Assembly (NCBI GenBank): GCA_027356675.1
Contig: DAHVXO010000043.1
Coordinates: 1 to 6,442 of the forward strand
Length of the DNA: 6,442 bases
Reading direction: 5' to 3'
From: Symbiobacteriaceae bacterium
GTDB taxonomy: Bacteria; Bacillota_E; Symbiobacteriia; Symbiobacteriales; Symbiobacteriaceae
This document shows positions 1 to 4,860 of this stretch, piece after piece. Below the pieces are notes generated by a model. It worked only from the letters and a program-made list of their open reading frames with translations. It had not been told where the DNA came from and did no database searches. Positions within the stretch are counted from its first letter, which is position 1; every line of letters begins with the position of its first letter. Position numbers and translations under genes: made by a program.

Positions 1-1
1 T

Positions 2-601
2 ACGGCCTTCCTCAAGCAGTTGAAGCAGGAACTGCAGGCCCAGCGCATGACCCTGACCGTGGCGGTGGCGGCCAAGACCAGCGACACCCGCACCGGGTGG
101 GGCGGCGCCACAGATTATGTGGCTCTGGGGCAGATTGCCGACCAGATTTACATCATGGCTTACGATGAGCACTGGCGGGGCGGCGAGCCCGGGCCAGTCG
201 CCTCGCTGGGCTGGACCGAGAAGGTCGTCCGCTATGCCACTGGGGTTATGCCGGCTCAGAAGATCATCCTGGGAGTGCCTTTCTACGGCTACGAATGGTC
301 GGCGGAGCCCGGCGCCAAGGCCGGTGGCAACCGTGCTTACGGCTCGGCCGCCATGTCCCGGCGCATGAGCGACCTGGACGCCAAGGTCACCTGGGATCCG
401 GTCGCGGCTGAGAACGTTGCGATCGTCAAGACCACCGACGGCGACCGCATCGCCTGGTACCCGGACGAGCGGAGCCTCGATGCCAAGTTGAAGCTGGCTT
501 ACCAGTATAACCTCAAGGGCATCTCGCTCTGGCGGCTCGGCTTCGAGCCCCAGGACTGGTGGAATCGGCTGGGCGCCTTCCGGCTCTCGCCTAGCAAGTA
601 G
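2..601 (+). CDS. Spore-cortex-type GH18 glycosidase (SleL/YaaH-like), 3' part
   Basis: This is the C-terminal part (about 199 codons) of a glycosyl hydrolase family 18 protein; the reading frame is open to the left edge. Seen in the sequence: IYIMAYDEHW followed by GPVASLGW, then KIILGVPFYGYEW, and near the end YNLKGISLWRLGFEPQDWW. These match the later strands of the GH18 TIM barrel as found in SleL/YaaH/YdhD proteins of spore-formers, which hydrolyse N-acetylglucosaminyl bonds in spore cortex peptidoglycan during germination. The DxxDxDxE catalytic motif, and any LysM domains, would lie upstream of the window and cannot be checked. The stop is TAG at 599-601. The next gene begins 50 bp on, after a weak hairpin. 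The family is confident; which spore GH18 paralogue it is cannot be decided from this fragment. Confidence 0.9.
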   Translation, partial: TAFLKQLKQELQAQRMTLTVAVAAKTSDTRTGWGGATDYVALGQIADQIYIMAYDEHWRGGEPGPVASLGWTEKVVRYATGVMPAQKIILGVPFYGYEWSAEPGAKAGGNRAYGSAAMSRRMSDLDAKVTWDPVAAENVAIVKTTDGDRIAWYPDERSLDAKLKLAYQYNLKGISLWRLGFEPQDWWNRLGAFRLSPSK

Positions 602-610
602 GCCGTAACG

Positions 611-631
611 GAGGGGAGTCTCCGCTCCCTC
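611..631 (+). terminator. Weak terminator-like hairpin after the GH18 gene
   Basis: GGGAG (614-618) pairs with CTCCC (625-629) around a 6-nt loop. A slightly longer alternative pairs GAGGG (611-615) with CCCTC (627-631). The following sequence is only mildly T-rich (TCGTCTGTGG) and has no true U-tract, so this is a weak candidate. Confidence 0.3.
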
Positions 632-636
632 GTCTG

Positions 637-645
637 TGGTATTCT
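637..645 (+). promoter_or_regulatory. Possible extended -10 promoter for the CoA-enzyme unit
   Basis: TG-G-TATTCT resembles an extended -10 element (TGnTATAAT). No convincing -35 is present about 17 bp upstream. Transcription from it would begin around 652, at the A of the ATG of the next reading frame, so the message could be leaderless. Confidence 0.3.
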
Positions 646-651
646 CTAAGC

Positions 652-927
652 ATGACCCGTGCGAGAGGAGGAGCCCCCCTGACGCTGCAAGAGGTGGCAG
701 AAGAGTTGGCCCGCCGGATGGCATGCCAGGTGGAGCCCGGGGATGACCCCTGGGCCGTCAAGGTCAATGGTCCCGGTTATCACTTCGTGGTCGCTACGTT
801 TTTCGGGGGCTGGCAGGCGACGGTCTACCTGCCCGACAAGGCACCAGTCACCTTCTACGCAGAAGCCGTAGAGATGCTGGAACTCCGGCTGAAGGCCAAA
901 CTGGCCGGTCTCGACGCGAACTTCTAG
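652..927 (+). CDS. Small conserved-looking protein of unknown function, 91 aa
   Basis: I do not recognise a family. The protein has an amphipathic, charged N-terminal helix (about residues 10-25, TLQEVAEELARRM), a central stretch rich in aromatic and hydrophobic residues that looks like beta strands (YHFVVATFFGGWQATVYL), and a C-terminal helix (AEAVEMLELRLKAKLAGL). There is no signal peptide or membrane segment, so a small cytosolic alpha/beta protein is likely. The ATG at 652 has no good Shine-Dalgarno. An AGAGGAGGAG run lies inside the frame at 664-673 with an in-frame CTG at 679, so translation could begin there. The stop TAG (925-927) is 11 nt before the ATG of the CoA-transferase alpha subunit, whose ribosome site overlaps this stop, which suggests co-transcription. 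A link to acyl-CoA chemistry is only inferred from position. Confidence 0.65.
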   Translation: MTRARGGAPLTLQEVAEELARRMACQVEPGDDPWAVKVNGPGYHFVVATFFGGWQATVYLPDKAPVTFYAEAVEMLELRLKAKLAGLDANF

Positions 928-938
928 GGGGTGCAGTG

Positions 939-1733
939 ATGGGCAAGGTCATGGGACTTGCGGAGGCCGTGGGGTTGATCCCGGACGGTGCGACGGTCGC
1001 AGTGGGCGGCAACACGTTCCACCGGGCGCCCGGCGCAGCGCTCCACGAACTGGTCCGCCAGGGCCGGCGGGACCTGACTCTGGTCAAGACGGCCGGTGCT
1101 TACGACGTCGACCTGCTGGCCGGCGCCGGATTGCTGGGGCGCGCCGCCGTGGCCTACGTGGGGTTTGAGACCCTGGGCATGGCGCCCCGGTTCCGCAAGG
1201 CGGTAGAGAGCGGCACCCTGGCGGTCAACGAACACACGTGAGCGTCCATTCATGCAGGGTTGCGGGCCGCAATCCAAGGTGTCTCCTTCATGCCGATGGC
1301 GGGCCTCACTGACTCCGACCTGATGCGCAACTTCCGGACGGTGGAGGACCCCTACACCCGGGAGACCTGGGTGGCGATTCCGGCCATCCGGCCGGACTGG
1401 ACCATCCTCCACGTCCACGAAGCCGATGAGATGGGCAACGTGCGCATCCGCGGCGCCAAGTACGACGATATTCTGAAGGCCAAGGCGGCCGACCGGGTGC
1501 TGGTGACGTGCGAGCGGCTGGTGCCATCCACCGAGATCGCCGCCCACCCAGAGTGGACCGACCTGCCGGGCTTTCTGGTCACAGCAGTGGTGACGGCGCC
1601 TCGGGGCGCCTGGCCGCACGCCTGCGACGGCGAATACGCCTGCGATGAGGAACATATGCGGGACTATCTCACCGCCTGCGCCTCAGAGGACGCCTATCGG
1701 GAGTTTCTGGCGGAGAGGGTGGTGGCATCGTGA
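939..1733 (+). CDS. CoA-transferase family I alpha subunit (GctA/IpdA-like) with in-frame TGA, candidate selenoprotein
   Basis: This is the alpha subunit of a two-subunit family I CoA-transferase (glutaconate CoA-transferase GctA / IpdA group), which acts on acyl-CoA thioesters in the cytosol. Family signs: the N-terminus MGKVMGLAEAVGLIPDGATV with the GGNTFHRAPGAALHELVRQG segment; LRAAIQGVSFMPM; VAIPAIRPDWTILHVHEADEMGNVRIRG; and VLVTCERLVPSTEI. The frame is broken by TGA at 1239-1241 (residue 101), but both halves are in the same frame and join smoothly as EHT-[TGA]-ASIHAGLRAA, so no frameshift is needed. Read through, the product is about 264 aa, a plausible family length. A SECIS-like hairpin follows, so selenocysteine is the favoured reading. 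A recent nonsense mutation or base-call error is the alternative. The start is ATG 939 with AGGGGG seven bases upstream; GTG 936 is also possible. The last codon overlaps the beta-subunit start. Confidence 0.8.
1239..1275 (+). promoter_or_regulatory. Candidate bacterial SECIS element following a UGA codon
   Basis: The TGA at 1239-1241 is followed by GGGTTGCG (1257-1264), loop GGC (1265-1267) and CGCAATCC (1268-1275). This is an 8-bp stem with one G-U pair (1259:1273) and no mismatches. Bacterial SECIS elements lie in the coding region just after UGA, place an apical loop roughly 16-37 nt downstream, and need G among the first loop bases for SelB recognition. Here the loop starts 24 nt after the UGA and opens G-G. 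The upper stem GGTTGC/GCA recalls the E. coli fdhF SECIS (GGTTGC, loop AGGTCT, GCACC). The element also encodes the conserved G-L-R-A-A-I segment, so coding constraint and high GC could contribute to the pairing. Confidence 0.55.
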
Positions 1734-2449
1734 ACTACACAACCCCCGACCTGATGGCCTGTGCCATGGCCCGGTTGCTGCGGGATGGCGAGACGGTCTT
1801 CTTCGGACTGGCCTCGCCGCTGGTGATGGTCGCCACGCTCCTGGCGAAGGCGACCCACGCGCCCAACCTGACCTTCCTGAGCATCCCTGGGAGCGTTGAC
1901 GCCGCTTTGAGTGAATTACCACGCTCTACCGTGGACTCTTCGCTGCTCAAAGGCTCGCACGCCATTTTTCCCCTGTCGGATGTCTTCGATCTCAGTGCGC
2001 GGGGCCGCCTGGACACGGCGTTCCTGAGCGGGGTTCAGATCGACCAGGCCGGGCGCATCAACATGAGCGTGATCGGCCCTGCAGGCCGCCCGAAGGTGCG
2101 GCTGCCCGGGGGCGCTGGCAGCGCCCTGCTCCTGCCGACGGCCCGCCGGAGCATCCTCTGGCGGACGCGCCACGATGCACGCACCTTTGTCGAGAAGCTG
2201 GACTTCGTGACTGCGGCCGGCCGCACGGCCTGGGTCGTATCGCCGCTCTGCCAGTTCGGCCGGGGGGATGACGGGCCGCTGGGCGTCGCCAGCATCCACC
2301 CGGGAGTCAGTCCTGAGCAGTTGAAGGCCGCCACCGGGTTCCCGGTCGACGCCGGACCCGACACCCCGGTCACGCCGGTGCCCACCCCGGCGGAGATGGC
2401 CACCCTCGCCCGCATCGACCCCGGGAACGTCCGAGCCGCCGAATTCTGA
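1730..2449 (+). CDS. CoA-transferase family I beta subunit (GctB/IpdB-like), 239 aa
   Basis: This is the beta subunit that pairs with the preceding alpha subunit. Family signs: ETVFFGLASPLVMVATLLAKATHAPNLTFL (residues 21-50), LPRS (63-66), FLSGVQIDQAGRINMSVIG (98-116) and the glycine-rich LPGGAGS loop (125-131), in the order and spacing of GctB. In Acidaminococcus GctB the catalytic Glu sits in a V-E-S-G motif after APDCHI. Aligned without gaps, the motif here is S-I-P-G, so residue 52 is Ile and no covalent-intermediate Glu is present. IpdB of steroid degraders also lacks that Glu and works as a hydrolase, so a hydrolase or other non-transferase role is plausible. The GTG start at 1730-1732 overlaps the alpha-subunit TGA by 4 bp, indicating translational coupling and a 1:1 complex. 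The substrate cannot be told from the sequence. Confidence 0.88.
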   Translation: MNYTTPDLMACAMARLLRDGETVFFGLASPLVMVATLLAKATHAPNLTFLSIPGSVDAALSELPRSTVDSSLLKGSHAIFPLSDVFDLSARGRLDTAFLSGVQIDQAGRINMSVIGPAGRPKVRLPGGAGSALLLPTARRSILWRTRHDARTFVEKLDFVTAAGRTAWVVSPLCQFGRGDDGPLGVASIHPGVSPEQLKAATGFPVDAGPDTPVTPVPTPAEMATLARIDPGNVRAAEF

Positions 2450-2450
2450 C

Positions 2451-2463
2451 AGGCCAACGGCCT
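2451..2463 (+). terminator. Short hairpin after the beta subunit
   Basis: AGGCC (2451-2455), loop AAC, GGCCT (2459-2463), starting right after the TGA. It is a small 5-bp stem with no U-tract behind it, so it is at most a weak terminator or a 3'-end stabiliser. Confidence 0.25.
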
Positions 2464-2512
2464 TCCGCTTGCATAGCATAACCCAAGGTGCGGCGCGGAA
2501 GGAGAGAGGCCT

Positions 2513-2761
2513 TTGGCGCGCTTATGGTCCGATAAGGTCGTCTTCCTGGACCGCTCTAAGGCCTCCCGGATTGAGGTTCTGGAGTTCGCCTTTGACCTTG
2601 AGCGTGTCGACCAACTCAGTGAAATCCTGATGGTCGTGCGCGACGACAAGGGTGACTACAGTTTCGTCGGCGCCACGGACGAGGTACTGCAAGATCCTGC
2701 CCGGGTCATCGGCCAGTTGGAGATGCTCAAGCAGATCATCCTGCAGCATGCCTCCTCCTGA
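2513..2761 (+). CDS. Small protein of unknown function, 82 aa
   Basis: I do not recognise a family. The start is TTG at 2513, supported by a strong Shine-Dalgarno (GGAAGGAGAG, 2497-2506) six bases upstream. The predicted protein is soluble and acidic, with a basic N-terminus (MARLWSDKVVFLDRSKASR), a beta-rich middle (EILMVVRDDKGDYSFVGATD) and a C-terminal helix (ARVIGQLEMLKQIILQHA). There is no signal peptide, membrane span or cysteine. It is separated from the beta subunit by 63 bp with a weak hairpin, so it may be read from the same transcript. Third positions are mostly G or C, as in its neighbours, which supports real coding. No function is assigned. Confidence 0.7.
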   Translation: MARLWSDKVVFLDRSKASRIEVLEFAFDLERVDQLSEILMVVRDDKGDYSFVGATDEVLQDPARVIGQLEMLKQIILQHASS

Positions 2762-2791
2762 CCGGCCCGTGACCGACACCCAAGGCTTGCC

Positions 2792-2819
2792 GGGCCCGAT
2801 GCCCTTGCGCTTCGGGCCC
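2792..2819 (+). repeat. 8-bp perfect inverted repeat in the gap before greA
   Basis: GGGCCCGA (2792-2799) and TCGGGCCC (2812-2819) are perfectly complementary around a 12-nt loop. They lie about 30 bp after the small gene's stop. The stem is very GC-rich, but C-rich rather than T-rich sequence follows, so it is not a standard intrinsic terminator. It may end or protect the upstream message. Confidence 0.4.
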
Positions 2820-2873
2820 CGGCGCCCCCCCAAGTCGGGAAGACCGGTACCTATGAATTTTCCAATACAACTC

Positions 2874-2902
2874 TTGATTCCTGGCGATCCAACCTGTAAA
2901 AT
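2874..2902 (+). promoter_or_regulatory. Sigma-A-type promoter of greA
   Basis: The -35 is TTGATT (2874-2879) and the -10 is TAAAAT (2897-2902), with the ideal 17-bp spacer. It sits in a locally AT-rich patch within GC-rich surroundings. Transcription should begin near 2909, giving greA a leader of about 125 nt. Confidence 0.75.
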
Positions 2903-2911
2903 GAAGTCCGC

Positions 2912-2950
2912 AACCAGCGGGGGCCCAGCCTGCAGGGTTCTTCTTTTTTA
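2912..2950 (+). terminator. Terminator-like hairpin within the greA leader
   Basis: AACC (2912-2915) pairs with GGTT (2936-2939). Inside a small internal loop, GCGGG (2917-2921) pairs with CCTGC (2929-2933) around a 7-nt loop, with one G-U pair. A clear U-tract follows (CTTCTTTTTTA, 2940-2950). It begins only a few bases after the predicted greA transcription start, so it could act as a leader terminator or attenuator as well as ending upstream transcripts. Confidence 0.55.
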
Positions 2951-2986
2951 TCCCGTCAGGGTGGGCACGGTAACTGGAAAGCGGCG

Positions 2987-3003
2987 CGCCAGTCCGCCTG
3001 GCG
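2987..3003 (+). promoter_or_regulatory. Leader hairpin just upstream of the greA ribosome site
   Basis: CGCCAG (2987-2992), loop TCCGC, CTGGCG (2998-3003): a perfect 6-bp stem. It lies 12 bp before the AAGGGAG Shine-Dalgarno of greA and could affect translation or folding of the leader. Confidence 0.35.
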
Positions 3004-3033
3004 ATGACAACCGGTAAGGGAGTACGATACGGC

Positions 3034-3507
3034 ATGGAAGACTCTAAGGTGGTTGTTCTATCCCCGGAGGGCCTGGCCAAGCTGCAGGAGGAACTGGATT
3101 ACCTCCGCAGCACCAGGCGCAAGGAGGTCGCGGAGCGCCTCAAAGAAGCCCGCTCCCATGGCGACCTTTCCGAGAACTCCGAGTACGACGACGCTCGCAA
3201 CGAGCAGGCCTTCGTCGAGGGGCGGATTGCGACCCTGGAGAACACCCTGCGCAACGCCAAGGTCATTGAGGACTATGGCGGCGGCGATGAGATCCGGCTG
3301 GGCAAGACGGTCCGGCTGAAGGACCTCGAGTACGGGGATGAGCTCGAGTATACCATCGTGGGCACGGTCGAGGCTGACCCGGTCAAGCACAAGATCTCGA
3401 ATGAGTCCCCGGTGGGCAAGGCGATCCTGGGGAAGAAGAAGGGTCATATCGTCGAGGTGGACGCGCCGGCCGGTGCGATCCGTTACGAGGTCATCGACGT
3501 GCGGTAG
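3034..3507 (+). CDS. greA: Transcription elongation factor GreA
   Basis: GreA enters the RNA polymerase secondary channel and stimulates cleavage of backtracked RNA, rescuing stalled complexes. The 157-aa product has the full family layout: an N-terminal coiled-coil (about residues 10-75) with the tip motif SHGDLSENSEYDDARNEQAF, where D44 and E47 are the acidic residues that help bind catalytic Mg2+, and a C-terminal FKBP-like domain (about 80-157) ending in GKKKGHIVEVDAPAGAIRYEVIDVR. ATG 3034 is chosen because it gives the usual N-terminus (VVLSPEGLAKLQEELDYL) and has AAGGGAG at 3016-3022; ATG 3004 is in frame but lacks a comparable site. The gene appears monocistronic, with its own promoter and a very strong terminator downstream. 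Its leader carries a terminator-like hairpin, suggesting attenuation or autoregulation. Confidence 0.97.
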   Translation: MEDSKVVVLSPEGLAKLQEELDYLRSTRRKEVAERLKEARSHGDLSENSEYDDARNEQAFVEGRIATLENTLRNAKVIEDYGGGDEIRLGKTVRLKDLEYGDELEYTIVGTVEADPVKHKISNESPVGKAILGKKKGHIVEVDAPAGAIRYEVIDVR

Positions 3508-3524
3508 AACGAGTGGGTATGTCG

Positions 3525-3555
3525 GGCAGCAACGTGTCGTTGCTGCCTTTTCTTC
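3525..3555 (+). terminator. Strong intrinsic terminator of greA
   Basis: GGCAGCAACG (3525-3534), loop TGT, CGTTGCTGCC (3538-3547): a perfect 10-bp stem followed directly by TTTTCTTC. It starts 18 bp after the greA stop and isolates greA from spoIIP. Confidence 0.93.
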
Positions 3556-3611
3556 GTTGGCCTCTTCCTAACGGATGTGAAGTGGATGAAGGGGTGGATC
3601 GGCCCAGCTTG

Positions 3612-3640
3612 TCATAACGTGGGCGCCACGGGCGTAGACT
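3612..3640 (+). promoter_or_regulatory. Possible sigma-E-type promoter of spoIIP
   Basis: TCATAA (3612-3617) resembles the sigma-E -35 (core ATA), and CGTAGACT (3633-3640) resembles the sigma-E -10 (CATACAnT), with 16 nt between ATA and the -10. spoIIP is in the mother-cell sigma-E regulon in Bacillus subtilis, so the match fits the expected biology. It places transcription start near 3647, about 30 nt upstream of the favoured spoIIP start. Confidence 0.4.
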
Positions 3641-3666
3641 TGGGATGTCCAAGCCTAGACCGCCAC

Positions 3667-3675
3667 GAGGTGATC
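3667..3675 (+). promoter_or_regulatory. Strong Shine-Dalgarno of spoIIP, overlapping a GTG
   Basis: GAGGTGATC is complementary to nine bases of the standard bacterial 16S rRNA 3' end. Its GTG (3670-3672) is in frame with spoIIP, but a start codon cannot well use a ribosome site that contains it. Ideal spacing points at ACG 3679. It therefore decides, and confuses, the start choice. Confidence 0.5.
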
Positions 3676-4839
3676 CCAACGAAGCGCTTGTGGGCTGCAA
3701 AACCCTTCTTGGTGGCCTATGTCATCGCAGTCGGCTTCACGGTCGGCCTGCTGGTCAACCGGGCACCCACCGGGGGCGACGCAGTGGAGGCCATAGCAGG
3801 CGTTCCATCCGCCACGCACAGTGGGGCTGGTACTGAGCGTGAGGGCCGCGAGGCCCCGCTCGTGCTCCAATTCTTCCGCCCCAGTCAGCCCACGGCCCGG
3901 CTGATGCTCCGCACCGGGCTGCCGCTTCTGACCGTCGCCGATGGCACGGTGGTGGGGGCCGGGCAGCGAAACCTGCTCGTCTTCTTCTGGACCGGCAAGA
4001 CTGGTGAGAAGCCGCAAACCTTCTTTCAGATCATGCTGCCGTTCCTGCGGCCGTCCCCCCAGGTGGTTCAGGACCCGGAGCCCTTCAGGACCGAACCCGA
4101 CAGTTCGGGACCGGCCACCCCGCCACCCACCGACAACTCCAAGCCCCTGGCGGGACCCGGGCCGGCGCCTGACCCCAAGCCGGCCGCCGTACTCGGCGGC
4201 GGCCTGCCGCTGGTAGGCATCTATCACACCCATGACTGGGAGTCCTACCTCTCGGAGTTTCCCGGGCTGACAGTGAAGTCCGAAGCGGACCTGGGCAAGC
4301 TCGCCTCTTACGACCACAAGCGCCGTACGGTGGTCGACCTGGGGAACATCCTTGCGGTACGCCTGCGGGACCTGGGCGTAGCCACCGTGCACTCTCGGGG
4401 CAGCCACCAGGATCTTGGTTACGACTTCGCCTACAAGTCCTCTCGGGTAACGGCCAAGGACATCCTGCGGAAGGCGCCCTCCACCCGCATCCTGATCGAC
4501 GTGCACCGCGACGGCGTTCTGGGGGTAACCTCGCGGGCCAGCGTCGGCGGAAAGCGGGTGGCGCAGGTCCGGTGCATCATCGGACAATATGAGCAGCCGC
4601 GCTGGGAGAAGAACAAGACCTTCTGCGAGCAGCTGGTGACCCGGCTGGAGCGCGATCATCCCGGCATCACCCTGCCCACCCGGGTGCAGAACGACACCTA
4701 CAACCAGGATTTACTGACCGGCGCTATCCTTTTGGAGATCGGCAACGCGTTGGACCGCTACGACGAGGCGGAGAGGACCCTGCGCTACCTCGCCGAGGCC
4801 CTGGCCGCCCTGGTGCGCGATGGCGAATACCCGCGCTGA
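3670..4839 (+). CDS. spoIIP: Stage II sporulation protein P (cell-wall hydrolase of the engulfment machinery)
   Basis: SpoIIP is a membrane-anchored, zinc-type peptidoglycan amidase/endopeptidase that works with SpoIID and SpoIIM to thin septal wall and drive engulfment of the forespore. Seen: a basic N-terminus and one membrane span (about residues 13-29), a soluble region, a Pro-rich linker (about 135-175), then the catalytic domain. That domain has IYHTHDWES (H188, E191), DVHRDG (H279) and ILLEIGN (E356), matching the metal-ligand and catalytic positions of the Amidase_3-like SpoIIP fold, plus NDTYNQDL. The length of about 389 aa is normal. The frame is open from GTG 3577, but the extra N-terminus is unlike the family and precedes the sigma-E-like promoter. 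GTG 3670 is listed as the first reasonable standard start; ACG 3679 (MKRLWAAKPF...) fits the ribosome site better. The gene is followed by an unusual 1.2-kb insert before lepA. Confidence 0.93.
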   Translation: MIPTKRLWAAKPFLVAYVIAVGFTVGLLVNRAPTGGDAVEAIAGVPSATHSGAGTEREGREAPLVLQFFRPSQPTARLMLRTGLPLLTVADGTVVGAGQRNLLVFFWTGKTGEKPQTFFQIMLPFLRPSPQVVQDPEPFRTEPDSSGPATPPPTDNSKPLAGPGPAPDPKPAAVLGGGLPLVGIYHTHDWESYLSEFPGLTVKSEADLGKLASYDHKRRTVVDLGNILAVRLRDLGVATVHSRGSHQDLGYDFAYKSSRVTAKDILRKAPSTRILIDVHRDGVLGVTSRASVGGKRVAQVRCIIGQYEQPRWEKNKTFCEQLVTRLERDHPGITLPTRVQNDTYNQDLLTGAILLEIGNALDRYDEAERTLRYLAEALAALVRDGEYPR

Positions 4840-4860
4840 CCCCGGCGCAGACTAGCCACG

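Noticed and set aside
924..1655. Minus-strand open frame of 243 codons opposite the CoA-transferase alpha gene
   Set aside because: Low-complexity His/Arg/Gly-rich translation typical of the antisense of GC-rich genes; the sense strand has clear family motifs.
1260..1733. A separate short gene starting at TTG 1260, downstream of the TGA
   Set aside because: It would lack the N-terminal half of the subunit. There is no ribosome site, and family sequence is continuous in the same frame across the TGA.
2469..2486. Promoter-like TTGCATAGCATAAC before the 82-aa gene
   Set aside because: No -35/-10 pair with acceptable spacing could be found; only an AT-richer patch.
1916..2649. Two long minus-strand open frames opposite the beta subunit and the following small gene
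   Set aside because: Arg/Pro/Gly-rich translations, no ribosome site, and they lie opposite a well-supported family member.
3655..4659. Minus-strand open frame of 334 codons opposite spoIIP
   Set aside because: SpoIIP catalytic motifs on the plus strand are unmistakable; the antisense frame is a GC-codon shadow with no recognisable domain.
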